This document shows, piece after piece, positions 12,565 to 24,308 of a stretch of 64,000 bases of DNA. The stretch's first letter is position 1. Each line of letters opens with the position of its first letter. The position numbers and the translations under genes were made by a program. The notes beneath the pieces are model-generated. The model searched no databases and had not been told where the DNA came from. It was given only the letters and a program-made list of their open reading frames with translations. The DNA comes from Trichostrongylus colubriformis (Eukaryota > Nematoda > Chromadorea > Rhabditida > Trichostrongylidae): assembly GCA_963978905.1 (NCBI GenBank), contig OZ022260.1, positions 39,616,259 to 39,680,258 on the forward strand, read 5' to 3'.

Positions 12565-13859
12565 TACGTACCTCGGCCCACGGTAGGGTAAACTAGTGCT
12601 ACTGGCGTTCGTTCAAGAACAACGCCCAAGGATATGTGAACGACTTTCCCAACATTTATTCCGAAAGGAGGTGTGCCACGTTAAGGAGAGGGTGGACCAT
12701 GTTAAGACAGATAGTAGCAAGACGGCTCGTACAGAACCCAGGAGCGCTCTTTCTTACTGATGTTTTCGCCACATCTAGTCTTTCTACATCCGTAGCTTTC
12801 ACTTAGATGACTCATTTCAGGAGTTCTAATGACTCACATTACTTCTACCACTGTCTTTAAGTTACTTATAAAGGTCGCACAGTAGTGGTGCTCATAATGC
12901 GGATAACCAAGTAGGCATAGAGGGTGGGGTAACGACTTAGATGGTCCGTACCCCATTCTGTCAGTGATGCGAAAACAGAATTCCCATTTTTAAACACATT
13001 TTCGATGGAATTCGGCGGTAGGAAAGATGGTATTTTAAGGTTCCCAGCTACTCTATCTACACCGCGGCATTCTCTACTTCATTCTTCATATCCAACAAAA
13101 TTATTTAAACGACTATAAAACACTATATAAAATTAAAAACAGTTATATCTATAATAAAAAATCAAATCAGCTCTTCTGGTGACTAATGTTCATTCCGAGA
13201 GGTAATCGTGACTAGATTGTGCGTATTTCAGTTATAATGCTCATATTGAAGTGATCGTTACCCACTTCATTCACCGGAGATTTCTAAAAAAAAAGATTTT
13301 AACTGGATTCAAAACTTACAAGCAACCGTCACAACATGCACAAAGTTGAGCACTACACCAGACTGGAGAAAGGCTGAAGGAGCCAAAGAGCGTGTAAAAT
13401 GTAATTCAAAGGCACTTGTATGATGCAAAGTGCACTTGATCGAACATGGGATTTTCCGTTGCTTTCCAGAATTGCATAACGTTTCCTCGGTGATTTCTTC
13501 GGCGTGGGAAACGTAACGTTCAATCGTCATCGCGATTTTATTTGAAGAAAAAATCCCTTTTGGAAACGACAAATAGGCTGCTAAATTTATAGTGACTCTT
13601 TACGAAATCCATTATGAAGTTAGTGGCTTTCCTTTTCTTTCTTTTTTTTTTTTTTTTTGCTTTTTCTTAATCTAGCGTCGAGATGTGGACCAGAACGAAC
13701 AGCAGTGCTCTTTACTGAATAGAATAGATTCTTCTCTGATGCACTACTCCCTCAACTTTTTCCAGGCTTATGAAAAAGTTGAGTGCGTTTCGGCGCCTAT
13801 AAATTGTGTGGAGTCGACCTATAAGCAACTTTCAGTTAGGTGACTTGAACCGCTGGATA
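12565..13859. other. Intergenic, nothing recognised
   Basis: Contains a poly-T run near 13643-13661. No exon-like segment found. Confidence 0.4.
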
Positions 13860-14680
13860 AATCAATTATCAAATTCGAAGAGTAGGATCCTAATACACAT
13901 AAGTGGAGGGAGCCCAGAGTTCGGAATTCCGTCAACGGTTCAAGATCTGTCATTTCACGAGGATTTCAAGATTCGATGGACCGGGCATATGGAAGAAATT
14001 GTCCACGAAAAAATGAGTTTTATATTTATGTTGTATTTGCCTAATGTGGACCATACAATGATTCACGCGAAAAATTGGGAATCTGGCCAAAATACAGCAC
14101 CACAAAGTCTCGGCCGGGTGTGCGAGGCCTCCGAGCAAGTGCCCGCCTCGTCGTCCGTCTCCGCCGCGGTCGGAGACGCATTGTAGGAACAGTCCCACTC
14201 TCCGCTCTCAACTGCAGCGGAGGGCAGGACGGGCTTTTGCTCAGAAGCCCTGCCCACGCGGCCGAGAATTTGGGAAGTTGTATCTCAGCCAAATTCTCAC
14301 TTTTTCTCGTGAAACTGCCTATGGCCGCTTACTAGGCGGGGGGTCCTCATTCGGCAAATACAACATAAATATATGGGTAACAAAAAAGCTCATTTTTCCG
14401 TGTACGATTCCTTTAAACGCTATCGCGACGACCGTCAGACCAGAGCAGTTGCTGGATGGCCCTGGATCGAACACTTGAACGACTACCGAAAACGATGCTC
14501 AGAATTCATCATGTAACGGTGCTGGGACTCTGGAACAACAGAGGTCCACAGGTCAGGACGAATGAGACATTGCTGGCGCTCGTATCCTTGCTGATCAAAG
14601 GAATGACAGATGATACGGGTGATATAATGCAGTGTGGTTGGCGATAGTAGGCCCCGATAGGCTTAGTCAGACCATCCCGT
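13860..14680 (+). mobile_element. RTE-type retrotransposon 3' remnant, split by a MITE
   Basis: Translated pieces resemble the C-terminal part of hookworm RTE reverse transcriptases: PEFGIPSTVQD, then FKIRWTGHMEE (13980 region), then, after an insertion, RYRDDRQTRAVAGW (14412-14460). The same domain is present at 58140-58300 as KIRWAVHVMQYYDDRWTRAV. The frame is broken and no palm motifs survive here. The insertion at 13990-14412 is a family B MITE. Confidence 0.65.
13990..14412. mobile_element. MITE family B, copy 2, inside the RTE remnant
   Basis: The left end has TTGTCCACGAAAAAATGAG and the right end CATTTTTCCGTGTACGATTC, an inverted pair. Internal blocks TTGTATTTGCCTAATG and GCATTGTAGGAACAGTCCCA match the other family B copies. 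It separates RTE codons that are adjacent in the uninterrupted copy at 58200-58270. Confidence 0.75.
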
Positions 14681-15057
14681 ACTGCCACAGCTTCCTTAAA
14701 TATTGCACTATATTGTCCTATGCCTAGACTAAACCGGATAAATTTATCCGTCGTTCATCTCTGTCACCGAGTCATAGATTGTCACCTTATTTTGTTCCAT
14801 ATAAACAAATCCAGGGATGGTTCGCGCCATGTACGCGATTACTACTACAACTATGTACATATAGAGAACTCAGGGCACATGAAGACAAGCTCTACCGTGT
14901 CAGGGCCTTACATAAAAGATAGTCTTACCCCAAAAGTTGCTCCCACTTGTCCCAGCTCTCAATTCTTTTCTAAGGGCATTTTTATAACTTCGTTGCATGG
15001 CAAATTGAAAGGAAACTTGTAAACAAGACCGTTCACACTACTTCATACCATATGAAA
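14681..15057. other. Intergenic, nothing recognised
   Basis: No gene, repeat end or RNA structure seen. Confidence 0.4.
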
Positions 15058-15195
15058 AAAAGATCAAACAAAATAAATATTATAGTCATTGCAAGTATGC
15101 TGAGTTATGGGAAAAAGCTTCGGTCTCGGACGGGACTCGAACCCGCACTCCATGCTTTACAGGCATATGTGCTAATTCATAACACTACCGAGACC
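15058..15195 (-). mobile_element. tRNA-derived SINE, complete head
   Basis: On the minus strand 15195-15122 folds as a 74-nt tRNA-like cloverleaf: acceptor GGTCTCGG with CCGAGACC, anticodon stem TATGC/GCATG around loop CTGTAAA (GTA, Tyr-type), and T arm GCGGG-TTCGAGT-CCCGT with a perfect box B. The D loop lacks the conserved GG and box A is degenerate. It is followed by an unrelated tail (AAGCTTTTTCCCATAACTCA, then GCATACTTGCAATG). The same head-tail junction occurs in the partial copy at 15229-15310, which argues for a SINE rather than a working tRNA gene. Confidence 0.65.
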
Positions 15196-15228
15196 CATTT
15201 CACCCTAAATCACGTAAGGTGAGTTGAG

Positions 15229-15310
15229 GTGAAAGGGGAGTGCGGGTTCGAGTCCTTTCAGGAACCAAAGCTCTTGTTCATAACTCAGCATACATGTAAC
15301 AATTTTCGCA
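15229..15310 (+). mobile_element. SINE, 5'-truncated second copy
   Basis: Contains GGAGTGCGGGTTCGAGTCC (box B) followed by the same tail, CATAACTCAGCATACATG. Orientation is opposite to the copy at 15058-15195, so the two face each other about 30 bp apart. Confidence 0.6.
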
Positions 15311-15857
15311 TCGTGGGCGCTGCGGCAATCAGCAGCTATCGAAAATCAAAAATTATAGTTATTCATTATCAATTAAGAAATATCTACCAAATGCGTACAC
15401 GAGAGCCATCGGGCTAAATGAGACTATCTGAAATTTCTAATGAAGTGAGCGAATTGAAACAGCATTCTGGCAAACAGCCCGGTCGATAGAAGACGGAGCT
15501 GAAGGGAGCTTAAATAAGGAGACAAGTGACGGAGATGAAGACAAAAGCACCGCAAACGCGACGTTGAAATCACTCGGCGAGCAAATCCCCGAAAATGGGG
15601 GCTATTTCTCCTTATACGTGGAAGACGTCTGGTTGAAGATGATTCGATGTGAATATTGATTGGTTAATTTAGAAGGTGCCGAAGCAAACGAAGGCTTCAG
15701 CTCGATGTGCACTTTTTGCTCCATTAGACGCATTCCAAATACAGAGAATAGCGCAAGCAATGAATTCCTCTACCATCATCGTTCTCTGCAGGATGTTCTC
15801 TGAAGTGCAGCTTAGATACGCTTTTCTCACAGCTATGTGAAAGGATTTCCATGGCCT
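15311..15857. other. Intergenic, nothing recognised
   Basis: No gene supported. Confidence 0.4.
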
Positions 15858-15965
15858 AGGGGCACGAGGCGATTGATCCGCGAAGCGACTGATCTCCCAC
15901 TGATTTCAAGATTTTGCCTATGTGCTTGGCCTACTTATGTTAAAGATAAAGACCAGAGAATAAAG
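15858..15965 (+). repeat. Dispersed repeat family M, copy 1
   Basis: Words GCGAGGCGATTG.., GATTTCAAGAT.TTG.CTA, TATGT.AAAGATAA and a terminal AGAATAAA recur at 16945-17055 and 24840-24965. It ends in an A-rich tail, SINE-like, but no promoter boxes are clear. Confidence 0.55.
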
Positions 15966-16743
15966 ACACACATGTGAAGTTAAATATGTAATAATGTTGA
16001 ATATTTGTTGCGTAAATGATTAAAGACAGCATTAGGGGTAATGCGGTAATGGAGATGCCTAATGATGCCTTTAAGTTAGGGCATCTCCCATTGAATACAA
16101 TTCCTAACCGGAAGCAGATACGATCTATGATGGAGTAGCTAATTACCGTAACAGTTCATAATACAATGTTTCACTCTCACAAGAATGTCAATTTTGTCGT
16201 TTCTACAGTGAATTGCCCTCCTTTCAACACTGGTGACCTGATCTCCCGGAACGCTGGTTGGAACACTTGCACGCCACCCTAGGTTGGTGCATAAGTCTTG
16301 TGACACATGCGACTTTTCTCAAGAATTTATCATTGTAAAGCTTTCAAATATATATAGACAACCTAATTACAGTATTGTAAAATGTGAGACTTGCAAAATT
16401 TTACTCCAAAAGACTCACAAGGCTTTTACAAAATCGGCTGCAAAAATCGTTGCAAAAGAATTTTCGAGCCTTATAGGGAAGTTTTCGGCGCCTAGCGCTT
16501 TCTCAAGCCACAAATAGTACAAAATAAATCCTATCGAGAGAATCTATTTCAGAGCCGCTCTAATTTATTTGTACTATACCGACTTACTGCTGCCACCGGA
16601 ACACTATCCTTACTGCCTCGATGGGGATCCGTGGCAGTGGTGCAGAATTGGTTGACACACGATTATCATTGTCTTCTACAACTCACTTCCAGTGACTGGG
16701 CAACTGCTCAGTATCCTTTGCACAAAGTTTCACATACTACGAC
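15966..16743. other. Intergenic, nothing recognised
   Basis: Contains a TTAAAGACAGCATT-type start (about 16020), also seen near 34290, probably a MITE end. No gene. Confidence 0.4.
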
Positions 16744-17234
16744 TTAAAGGCACATTCCAGTATTACTGGGATATCACATCTCCTGCCGTGGATGGATAGT
16801 TCGACCCAAGCCATGTAGGCTGTACCTTTACCGAGGCGTGGGTGTCAGTTCCTGGAGCGTGCAGAGCCAAAGAATCAGCGCAACAGCTCGGCCCCGCCCA
16901 CCCCAGCCGGGGGTGGGCTGCAAGTGTTCCGGTAGCTAGTGTGGGGTCGGGTCACTCAGTAGTGGGTTTACTTCGCGAGGCGATTGGTTTACAGCCAATT
17001 TCAAGATCTTGGCTAGTAGCTGGTCACCTATGTCAAAGATAAGAGTCGAAGAGTAAAGCCAAACCCCCGGCTGGGGTGGGCGGGGCCGAGCTGTTGCGCT
17101 AGATTCTTTGACTCTGCACGCTCCAGGAACTGACACCTACGCCTCGGTGAAGGTATAGCCTACGTGGCTTGGGTCGAACTATCCACACACGGCAGGAGAT
17201 GTGATATCCCAATAATCTTGGAATGTGCCTTTAA
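16744..17234. mobile_element. Large hairpin MITE (M1), TTAA target
   Basis: The left end TTAAAGGCACATTCCAG and right end TTGGAATGTGCCTTTAA are inverted. Arms of roughly 160-170 bp pair almost perfectly, including GATATCACATCTCCTGCCG and GCTCGGCCCCGCCCACCCC with their inverses. The unpaired centre (about 16945-17055) is a family M repeat, either inserted or captured. No coding sequence; ORFs on both strands are mirror images. Confidence 0.85.
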
Positions 17235-17341
17235 GAAATCCATGGACACGCACCTCAAATGCAAATAGATGATTAAACTTCTTACTTTCTAAATATATAA
17301 CGCACAGGGCCATGATTAAGTAGTAATTGCAACACCCTAGA

Positions 17342-17702
17342 TTAAAGACACCGGGAAGGGTACATCTGGCAGATTGTGAATTTTGAAAGTAGGGGTGCTC
17401 AGCAGTGTAAAGTAGACAAACAACGAAATAAAACGGGAAAGAGACGAGAATTAGCACTTCAAAACCCTTCCCCCTTCTCTTTTGCGCCCCTTTTCGTCAC
17501 TAGCAGGGGGCAGACTGCAGAAGGGTGAGGGGCTAAATCAGGTGACTGCGAAAGTTGTCGCGCCCTCGCCGGCTGATGAACTTCGGCACAACACCGGGTA
17601 CTGCGGAATCGTAATAAGACCACAATCAGCGCTTTTTCAATGCGACTTTCGCTACACATAATCGCTTTTGATGTAAAAGTTTGTTCTCAGAGAGCATACA
17701 TA
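17342..17702. repeat. Repeat family K, copy 2
   Basis: Starts TTAAAGACACCGGGAAGGG and continues with GTGCTCAGCAGTGT and a CACTAGCAGGGGGCAGA block. It is the same unit as 51716-52150. A family C Tc1-like element (17703-18198) is inserted near its far end, and K-like sequence appears to resume after it. Confidence 0.65.
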
Positions 17703-18198
17703 CAGTAGCGCTCAAAAGTCTTCGGCGAAATGGTCTTTCACTTGGGTTTTTCACTTGTAACCTTTTTGCGACTGAACCGATCTGAGAGAAGTTCCAATAT
17801 GTTGTACTTGGAAACAGTGCATACTAAATATACTATTTTGGCGCTCAACGGTATAAGTTACGTGGTTGAATGCAATTTTTAAGTGCCGTCCCTATGCCGT
17901 CCCGCTGTGCCGCTGTCGTCAAAAGTCGTGGTCTTTCTACAAAATATTGATATTCTCTGAGGCTTTCTCGTTTTGTTTTTGTAAAGAAAGCCGTTTTTCT
18001 TCACCAAGCCTTTTTCTTTTTTGGGTGGTCTTCTAGTAAATTCTTGTAAAAAACCATGAAAAGTGTCAAACTGCACTCAAGTAGAAGGAAATGTTGGCAA
18101 TAGATTCAGACACTACATATTAAAATTTTGTCAAATTTGGTCAAGTAGAAAAAAGTTATTACAAAAAAGTTTTGGCCGAAAACTTTTGAGCGCTACTG
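17703..18198. mobile_element. Tc1-like MITE, family C, copy 2
   Basis: Ends CAGTAGCGCTCAAAAGTCT and its inverse, flanked by TA. It aligns with 12059-12564 throughout with scattered substitutions. It lies within a family K repeat, which dates it as younger than that repeat. Confidence 0.85.
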
Positions 18199-19091
18199 TA
18201 TATCCTCTTTCACCTTCTCCTTCCCCGTCCCAGTGCCTTCCAGAGAATATGCAGAAAGAAGCGGAACCACACAGCTTAGCTCTTTGTCGTTTTCCTGCCT
18301 CATCTGTGCAACATACCGGAGCAAACGATCATGTTGGTGGAGAGAGCAGCTGCTATTTGGAAGGGATGAAAGATGAAACGTACTGTCCTCGAATCTACTT
18401 TAGTTGATGTGGAGTACACAGCTTTCATCCCCAGTTTACGATGTCTTGCAGATCTTTTGTCAATTAAAGACGGCCAAATAAAGTTTCCTGACCGTTCATG
18501 CTGCTGCTCTCGTGTGGCTCAGTGCGGTAATGCGGCAACCAAATTTTTTGCAGCTTCTGGGAGTGGCGTGCATTTGATAGCCTGCCGGTAGTCGTATGGG
18601 TAGAGTAAGTGTTGCTGTTACCCATCGCTTGGAAACTTTCGCAAGCGCTTTCAAATGAAATGGATATCATTCTGTCTAGTGGGCGTGCAACCTTCTGTTC
18701 GTGAGCGAACAACAAGATTCGAATCTCCTGGTACAGAACCAGTGGGACAGCGAGACACTGTAGACGATAAATGGCATCAATTATGAGTGAAGCATAAATA
18801 GTAGCAGCCGATTCACTAACTAGGGATCTCGAAGCCAACTGTTATAAATTATAGGTCTCAGTATGGGGTTATGAATATGAGTAAATTCTTGTTGCAATGT
18901 GGCGAAATCCCCTTATATACATCTTTAAAAAATCATCGGAGCATGCTCTAACTCACTATGGCAATTGAAACTTGCTAAAATTCGAGAGCAGCGAAACCAC
19001 AAGAAATCTCGGAAGAGTCGCAAGACTTACGCACCAACCTTACAGATGGAACCCAGCAAAGGATAATTGGTTGCCACATTTTCTCTAATAG
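18199..19091. other. Intergenic, unassigned ORFs
   Basis: The 124-codon minus-strand frame (18464-18838) resembles nothing I know and has no splice or promoter context. Nothing else recognised. Confidence 0.4.
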
Positions 19092-19300
19092 CCTCTATTC
19101 GGTACTGTTAATAAAACGTGAAATTGATGGAAAGTTGTAGATAAATTCTTCCAACATTTTACTAAATTGTTTTCAGAAGATTTATGCATCAACCTGATGA
19201 AAAATTTCCTTAACGTCCTCTATTCAGTAATGTCATTTGACCGTAAAATTATTGGGAGGTTGTAGATAAATTCTTGAAACATTTTACTTATTTTGATCAA
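19092..19300 (+). repeat. Diverged tandem duplication, about 122-127 bp
   Basis: CCTCTATTCGGTA..GTTGTAGATAAATTCTT.CAACATTTTACT occurs at about 19092 and again about 19219, with substitutions between copies. Confidence 0.6.
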
Positions 19301-21325
19301 ACGTCCAGATTTAACACCAGGAATTAGACCCCAATTTTTGAACATTTGCTTTGCTAATTATATTTATTTGTGGGAGGAGGTGCTGCAGCCACTAGTGGAA
19401 GGCACTCCTGGCCTTATGGTCGGGGGTACTAATCCAGCATCAATGCTCATTTAGGAAAACCGGGAATTCCATCCCTCTGGGAGAAACAAGTTGTAACGGA
19501 CTCGTCTGGAAGGATGAAAGCACGTCTTTTACATCGACTGACCCCATAAGTCATTGGCTAGGCAAAATTGCATTCACCTACCACCACGATTGCAAATGGA
19601 ACTGGAATGGCGGATACCAAACAATTAAATAAGGTCAAAATCTTCAATCCATTATCATACAGAAACATCTTTTGTATTTACTAATTTGAAAGCTCAAAAA
19701 ATCAAATGAGAAATAAAACAAAATATGAATTCAAAAATAGCTCAGCGAGGAATTACTATGCGATCATCTCGCTTGCCTTGTAACCTCGAAAATCGTCACT
19801 TTTATCGCCGACGTGGAGATTCGAAGCATTTCAAGCGGTTTTTAAATACTGCCGAGGTGACTTTGAAATTATATCTCATTCCACTTTTTCCTGTATATTT
19901 TTTGAATTTTCAAAATGTTGAATAAAAATTATGTTTCATTATAAGGATATAAAACGTAATTCATTTGGTAGGTGCTAAAGGTGATCTGTTAACAGGTACC
20001 GGGTGCCTTCTTGACGTATGCCACATACTCACATGACGTGGAAAAATCGAAAAAATTCGGGGGAAATGTCGCAAAAATATCCTGAGCATAACATAGCCCT
20101 CAGCTAGAACTCATCGTGGTCATCTAGCGCGCATTCCAACATTACATATTCTGCAAGTAAAAAGAAGTGTCAAGCGGATTTCCCGAATTCAATTCCTACC
20201 TTCAACCCAAACACCAGAAAGAGCTGTGTGAATACGTAGGAAGCAGCATGACAGCACGTCAAAGCAAGAGACTGAGCTGAACGTCAGCTGACCTTCTCAG
20301 ATGGGAAACCAAGAAGCACTTTACTCTTCATCCGCGTCACATATTAGGTGAAGGGGCGGCACATCCATAACTCATTGATCCAAAAAGAAACTTCCGAAAG
20401 CACAAAAACCGTAGACGACTTAAAGGAAGCCCATAATGTTTTTGGAATGACCGTTTTATGCGAAGTTGCTGCAGAAAATGGTCATAAAATTATCGCCATT
20501 GTCTCTATGGACAATGAAATTGGTCCTTTTTTCAGATAGAAATATCCATCACTTGGGAATATTTAGTTAAATTTTAGATCTTTGTAGTTGATTATAGACA
20601 AAGACGCTGAATCCCCCGGGGAAGAACCTACTGCCTACAACACAACAACTTTGAGCATATCCAGGGCAACTATAGCCCTAAAAATGCGGATTTAGGGCAG
20701 AGGTTTCACGGAAATAAGAGGCTCAGTGATATCCTACACTGTCCTCGGGATCCTTGAAATTCAATCGTCCCTCTAACTCGTGTAGGGTACCGGGTTATGG
20801 GGAGAATACAGCTTGATCTTATGTCCTGATGGGTGATACCGCATTCAAACACTTATAGGATTTTAGAGGAAACGAAGCACGAAACCTAGGATAAGAAAGT
20901 AAGAAAAGTAAGCGGTAAACAAAATATATGGGACTCAATGGCCCCGCCTGACAGGAATTTCTGCGTATGTCACGGCGAAGTATTCGACAGAGCACATGTA
21001 ATTGGAGTCAGGGTCGAGCGTGGCGTCGAGCTAAACTTTCAAAAAATACGACCTCCTAAAAGGGGCCTCTGCACGACCTCCCCACCCAGCCAATGCCATT
21101 CATCAAGGAAATAGTGAGCTTACGGTAAAAAAAAGACAGAGGTCAAATTCGTGATATACAAAGATCCTAACGAAACTTATTGTTAGTACTAATATTCCGA
21201 AAGAAAGCGTCGCTGACCATGGGTAATGTGCTAGTCTCTGATGTCAAAGGAGAAGTTTAAAAAGTCATGCAAGTTAAGCGGCAGGGACAAAGGACGAAGA
21301 AAACAAGAATAGAAAACTCAGAATC
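19301..21325. other. Intergenic with a family N repeat fragment
   Basis: About 19420-19545 (GCATCAATGCTCA..GGAATTCCATCCCTC..GACTCGTCTGGAAGGAT) is related to 26515-26610, a dispersed repeat I call N. The rest, including the short frame at 20348-20539, shows no supported gene. Confidence 0.45.
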
Positions 21326-21853
21326 TTAACCCATAACGGACGGTGCGCCACATGGTCACGCGACCCATAACGGACGGTGGCGTTTTTGCGCCGTTTTTTA
21401 TCGAATCTTTCGCCAATTTTTGTCAATTGAGTCATTTTTGTAACCTTTTTGTGCAGTTGCTACTGATAAAAGGGTCATCACTGTGTAGTGGTATCACCTC
21501 ATGCTGTTATACGCGCTACTTCTCTCTACCTATTACTGCAAAAAAGTTATGCATTTCGAGTAGTAAGATGAGCGCGAGGGTTTCCAAATGGGAAACGGAG
21601 CCTATGGATTCTAATGGATTGTTGATTGTAACTAAAAACAATTGTTATCATTTGTTTGTACAACTAGAAAGGATTGCATTTGAAGTTACTCGCATAATGT
21701 TTGTTGAAAATTTGCGCTGCACCGGTCCTGGAAATATATGTTATTCTTCAATACTTGTAGTGTATGCGTGTATAATTGGTTATTTGGAAATATTACAAAA
21801 CTAGAAGAAAACGTCGGGAGTAACCATGTGGCGCACCGTCCGTTATGGGTTAA
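21326..21853. mobile_element. piggyBac-like MITE, TTAA target
   Basis: Bounded by TTAA on both sides, with perfect 27-bp inverted ends beginning CCCATAACGGACGGTGCGCC. A second copy of CCCATAACGGACGGTG lies just inside the left end at 21364, so the terminal motif is tandemly doubled on one side only. TTAA plus terminal CCC is the piggyBac pattern. The 153-codon frame inside (21343-21804) starts in the terminal repeat and is not transposase-like. Confidence 0.8.
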
Positions 21854-24008
21854 GGGGTGCCATGTCATGCGCTTTACTGCAATCGTCGCTATTGCAATAG
21901 CGACGCGGCGACCACCATGCAGCGCGGTATCTCACCAATAGTAAATTTGAGCATTTTTGAATACCTGTAACTTTCCTTGAACTCAATCGTAAAAAGTTGT
22001 AAAGGAAGTCCACATCTGCTGATTGTTCGTTTTCATCCCATAGATTCTTGAGTATTCATTTATGCCGTAACCCGTGGATAGATATAGCTTCCCACGGTTG
22101 ATCAGTGTATTGCGGAGGTCTCACTGTACGTGATTTCGGTGCCAGCGGTCTAACTAAAGGGCTATTGGCGTCGGCCGGCTTCGTTGTGGATCGCGCCATG
22201 CATGGGATTTCATCAATGATCCATCAGGTGAAAGGATCAACTAGTGGTCGCCTTGGAAGCGTTGATGGTGAACAAGGCATCAAGTATCGACCTCGCACCA
22301 CAGCATAGGTTATGAGCGTTTGATCACTGAAGCTTGAGACCTTGTTCACAGTCCACAATTCCAAGAGGACCAAAGGGTCAGCCTAGCCTTTGACTCTATC
22401 TTTTACATTGTCCATGCTCTCTCATCTCTACAGTATCGTCTCAACCACTTATCTTGAAAAATTTGTGCGTTACCTAATTCCCCACTGGTGGGGTGCTGCT
22501 TCCTGTTCCTTTTAAAATTTAAGTGAAGCTAAAACTAAATAATAGTTTTGGATTTGAACCTCGGTTCTATCACACTTCCTCTTTACACTTTGGACTGGAA
22601 AATTCCTCGATCACTGTCCGATTCAACGATTACGATCCCCCTGCCGATTACGATCCCCCCTGTGATTGGAGTATGATGAAAATAGTAATGAAAATAATAG
22701 ACCGCTCCTGAAAGTGGCTTGATGGCAGAAAATTTCAATGAATGGATTTCTGCACAGAAGTCTAAAGAAACAGAAAGAAGCCGAGAAGCAAAGCTGGGTT
22801 GCAAAGGCGGGTCCTCAGACATTACGACGGATGTGACACAATGAGCCACTATGACAGGAATGCAATAGGGCTGAATTGGGCCATACGATGAATCAGTTTC
22901 ACTCATGGCCAGAAATAAGTTCCATTCGAGAATAGTTAAAATAAATTTTACACTGATTGGTCGTTTGTTCAACGGACGTGTTTTCAAAATTCGAGCTATA
23001 GAATCAGCTGCAACTCTCGAACATTCCATCTTCCGTATAGCAGTCCATCCGTCTTCCTTTTGAGAAGACCCAAAAGCAAATAAAACAGAATGACGTCAAG
23101 GAATGCGTAGAGCAAAACAGCTTTGTCACAGATGAGCTTAAAATTTTTGTACTACTGAGCCTACTGTGGCAGCATCACGTCGAGACCCTCCTCCTCTCAT
23201 CAATTCGTGGCATCTTGAAAATGAGAAACTCACGCGACGGCAGTCAAACATTGCAGCCGGCCCTTCACATGAGATTTGAGACATTCAAAACTTTCAAGCA
23301 GAGTAGCCTAAATGGCTGGATATCGGTGAAAGTCGGAACGCGAAGTTCACAAACGTCAAAGGAAGGTGTGTAGCAAGGCGCAAGTTGCTTTTGGGAAAGA
23401 GCAGTGTGGGTTACAATTTACGATCTCGCGTCAGGGTTACGCTTATCGTGCCCATTCACCAGCTCCCAGTAATTAGTAACAAATTCTGCTAATTTTGTTA
23501 CTAATTTGGGGAGAGGGTCGGTCATAAGTGGTTCCCGAAACTTTCATATTCTACTATGGATATTCTTGTTCGTCTGATTTCCGTCTAAGCGCTCCTGTGA
23601 AGCGGAAATCAAACTAACTCTTTGCTACAAACAAGTAAGTGATTATTGAATAGATATGACAAATATCACTTTAACTAATCACTTAATTTGAAATAACACA
23701 ACTGAAAATAAATGTGTGAAGAGAAACCTTCTTTTAGAGAGATCTTACAAAACCATTTCATATGTTCCTCTCTTCCTAGGTTCAGAAAGAATCCGCACTT
23801 CCTCACTCACGATCAGACCTCTTCATTCCCCCTCTTCTTAAGGAGTGTTTATTGTGTTGTGATGTGCATTGAGATGCATTAGCCTAAAATGTCCAACCCC
23901 GAGCCCCGTTAGCTTGGCGCTCGAATTTTTCACGCTACGTGGATAGGGTTCCCTCCTTTCTCGCAGTCCACGGCTCAATGAGTACAAATGGTGAGGCTTG
24001 CAGCTAAG
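21854..24008. other. Intergenic, nothing recognised
   Basis: Contains a short perfect hairpin around 23471-23506 (ATTAGTAACAAA..TTTGTTACTAAT). Open frames at 22105-22308 and 22583-23029 are unrecognised. Confidence 0.4.
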
Positions 24009-24308
24009 TGTCCCCGGGTGGGGTCAAGTGGTCGAATTTCCGCTTGCGGCATTGCGCTTGCGGCGTTGCACTCGCGGCGCTGTCAGTACGAGTCGTTTGG
24101 AATTCCGCTCAAGACGCCATGAGCTGGTACCGCGAGGGACCTTTAGAGATTGCAAGTTGGAAGCTCCGGAAGTTTGCCTATCTTTAAAGGTCCCTGTACC
24201 AGCCCATTGCGTCTTGAGCGGAATTGCAAATGACTCGTACTCGCCGCGCCGCTCGCCGCAGGCGGTCGCGCGGAATTTCGACCACTTGACCCCCACCCAG
24301 TGTCCCCC
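24009..24308. mobile_element. GC-rich palindromic MITE, family F, copy 1
   Basis: The left end GGTCAAGTGGTCGAATTTCC is mirrored by GAATTTCGACCACTTGACC at the right. Internal CTCAAGACGC and GCGTCTTGAG segments also pair. It is related to 30424-30668. No coding sequence. Confidence 0.75.

Noticed and set aside
13806..14292. Several overlapping ORFs on both strands
   Set aside because: They are translations of the RTE remnant and of the palindromic family B MITE inside it.
15122..15195. Functional tRNA-Tyr(GTA) gene
   Set aside because: The cloverleaf is good in the acceptor, anticodon and T arms, but the D loop lacks GG, box A is degenerate, and the same tail is attached in a second truncated copy, so a SINE head is more likely.
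16842..17136. Mirror-image ORFs encoding the same MSVPGACR start on both strands
   Set aside because: They arise from the two arms of the M1 hairpin, not from genes.
21343..21804. 153-codon ORF as a transposase
   Set aside because: It begins inside the terminal repeat of a piggyBac-like MITE and shows no transposase motif.
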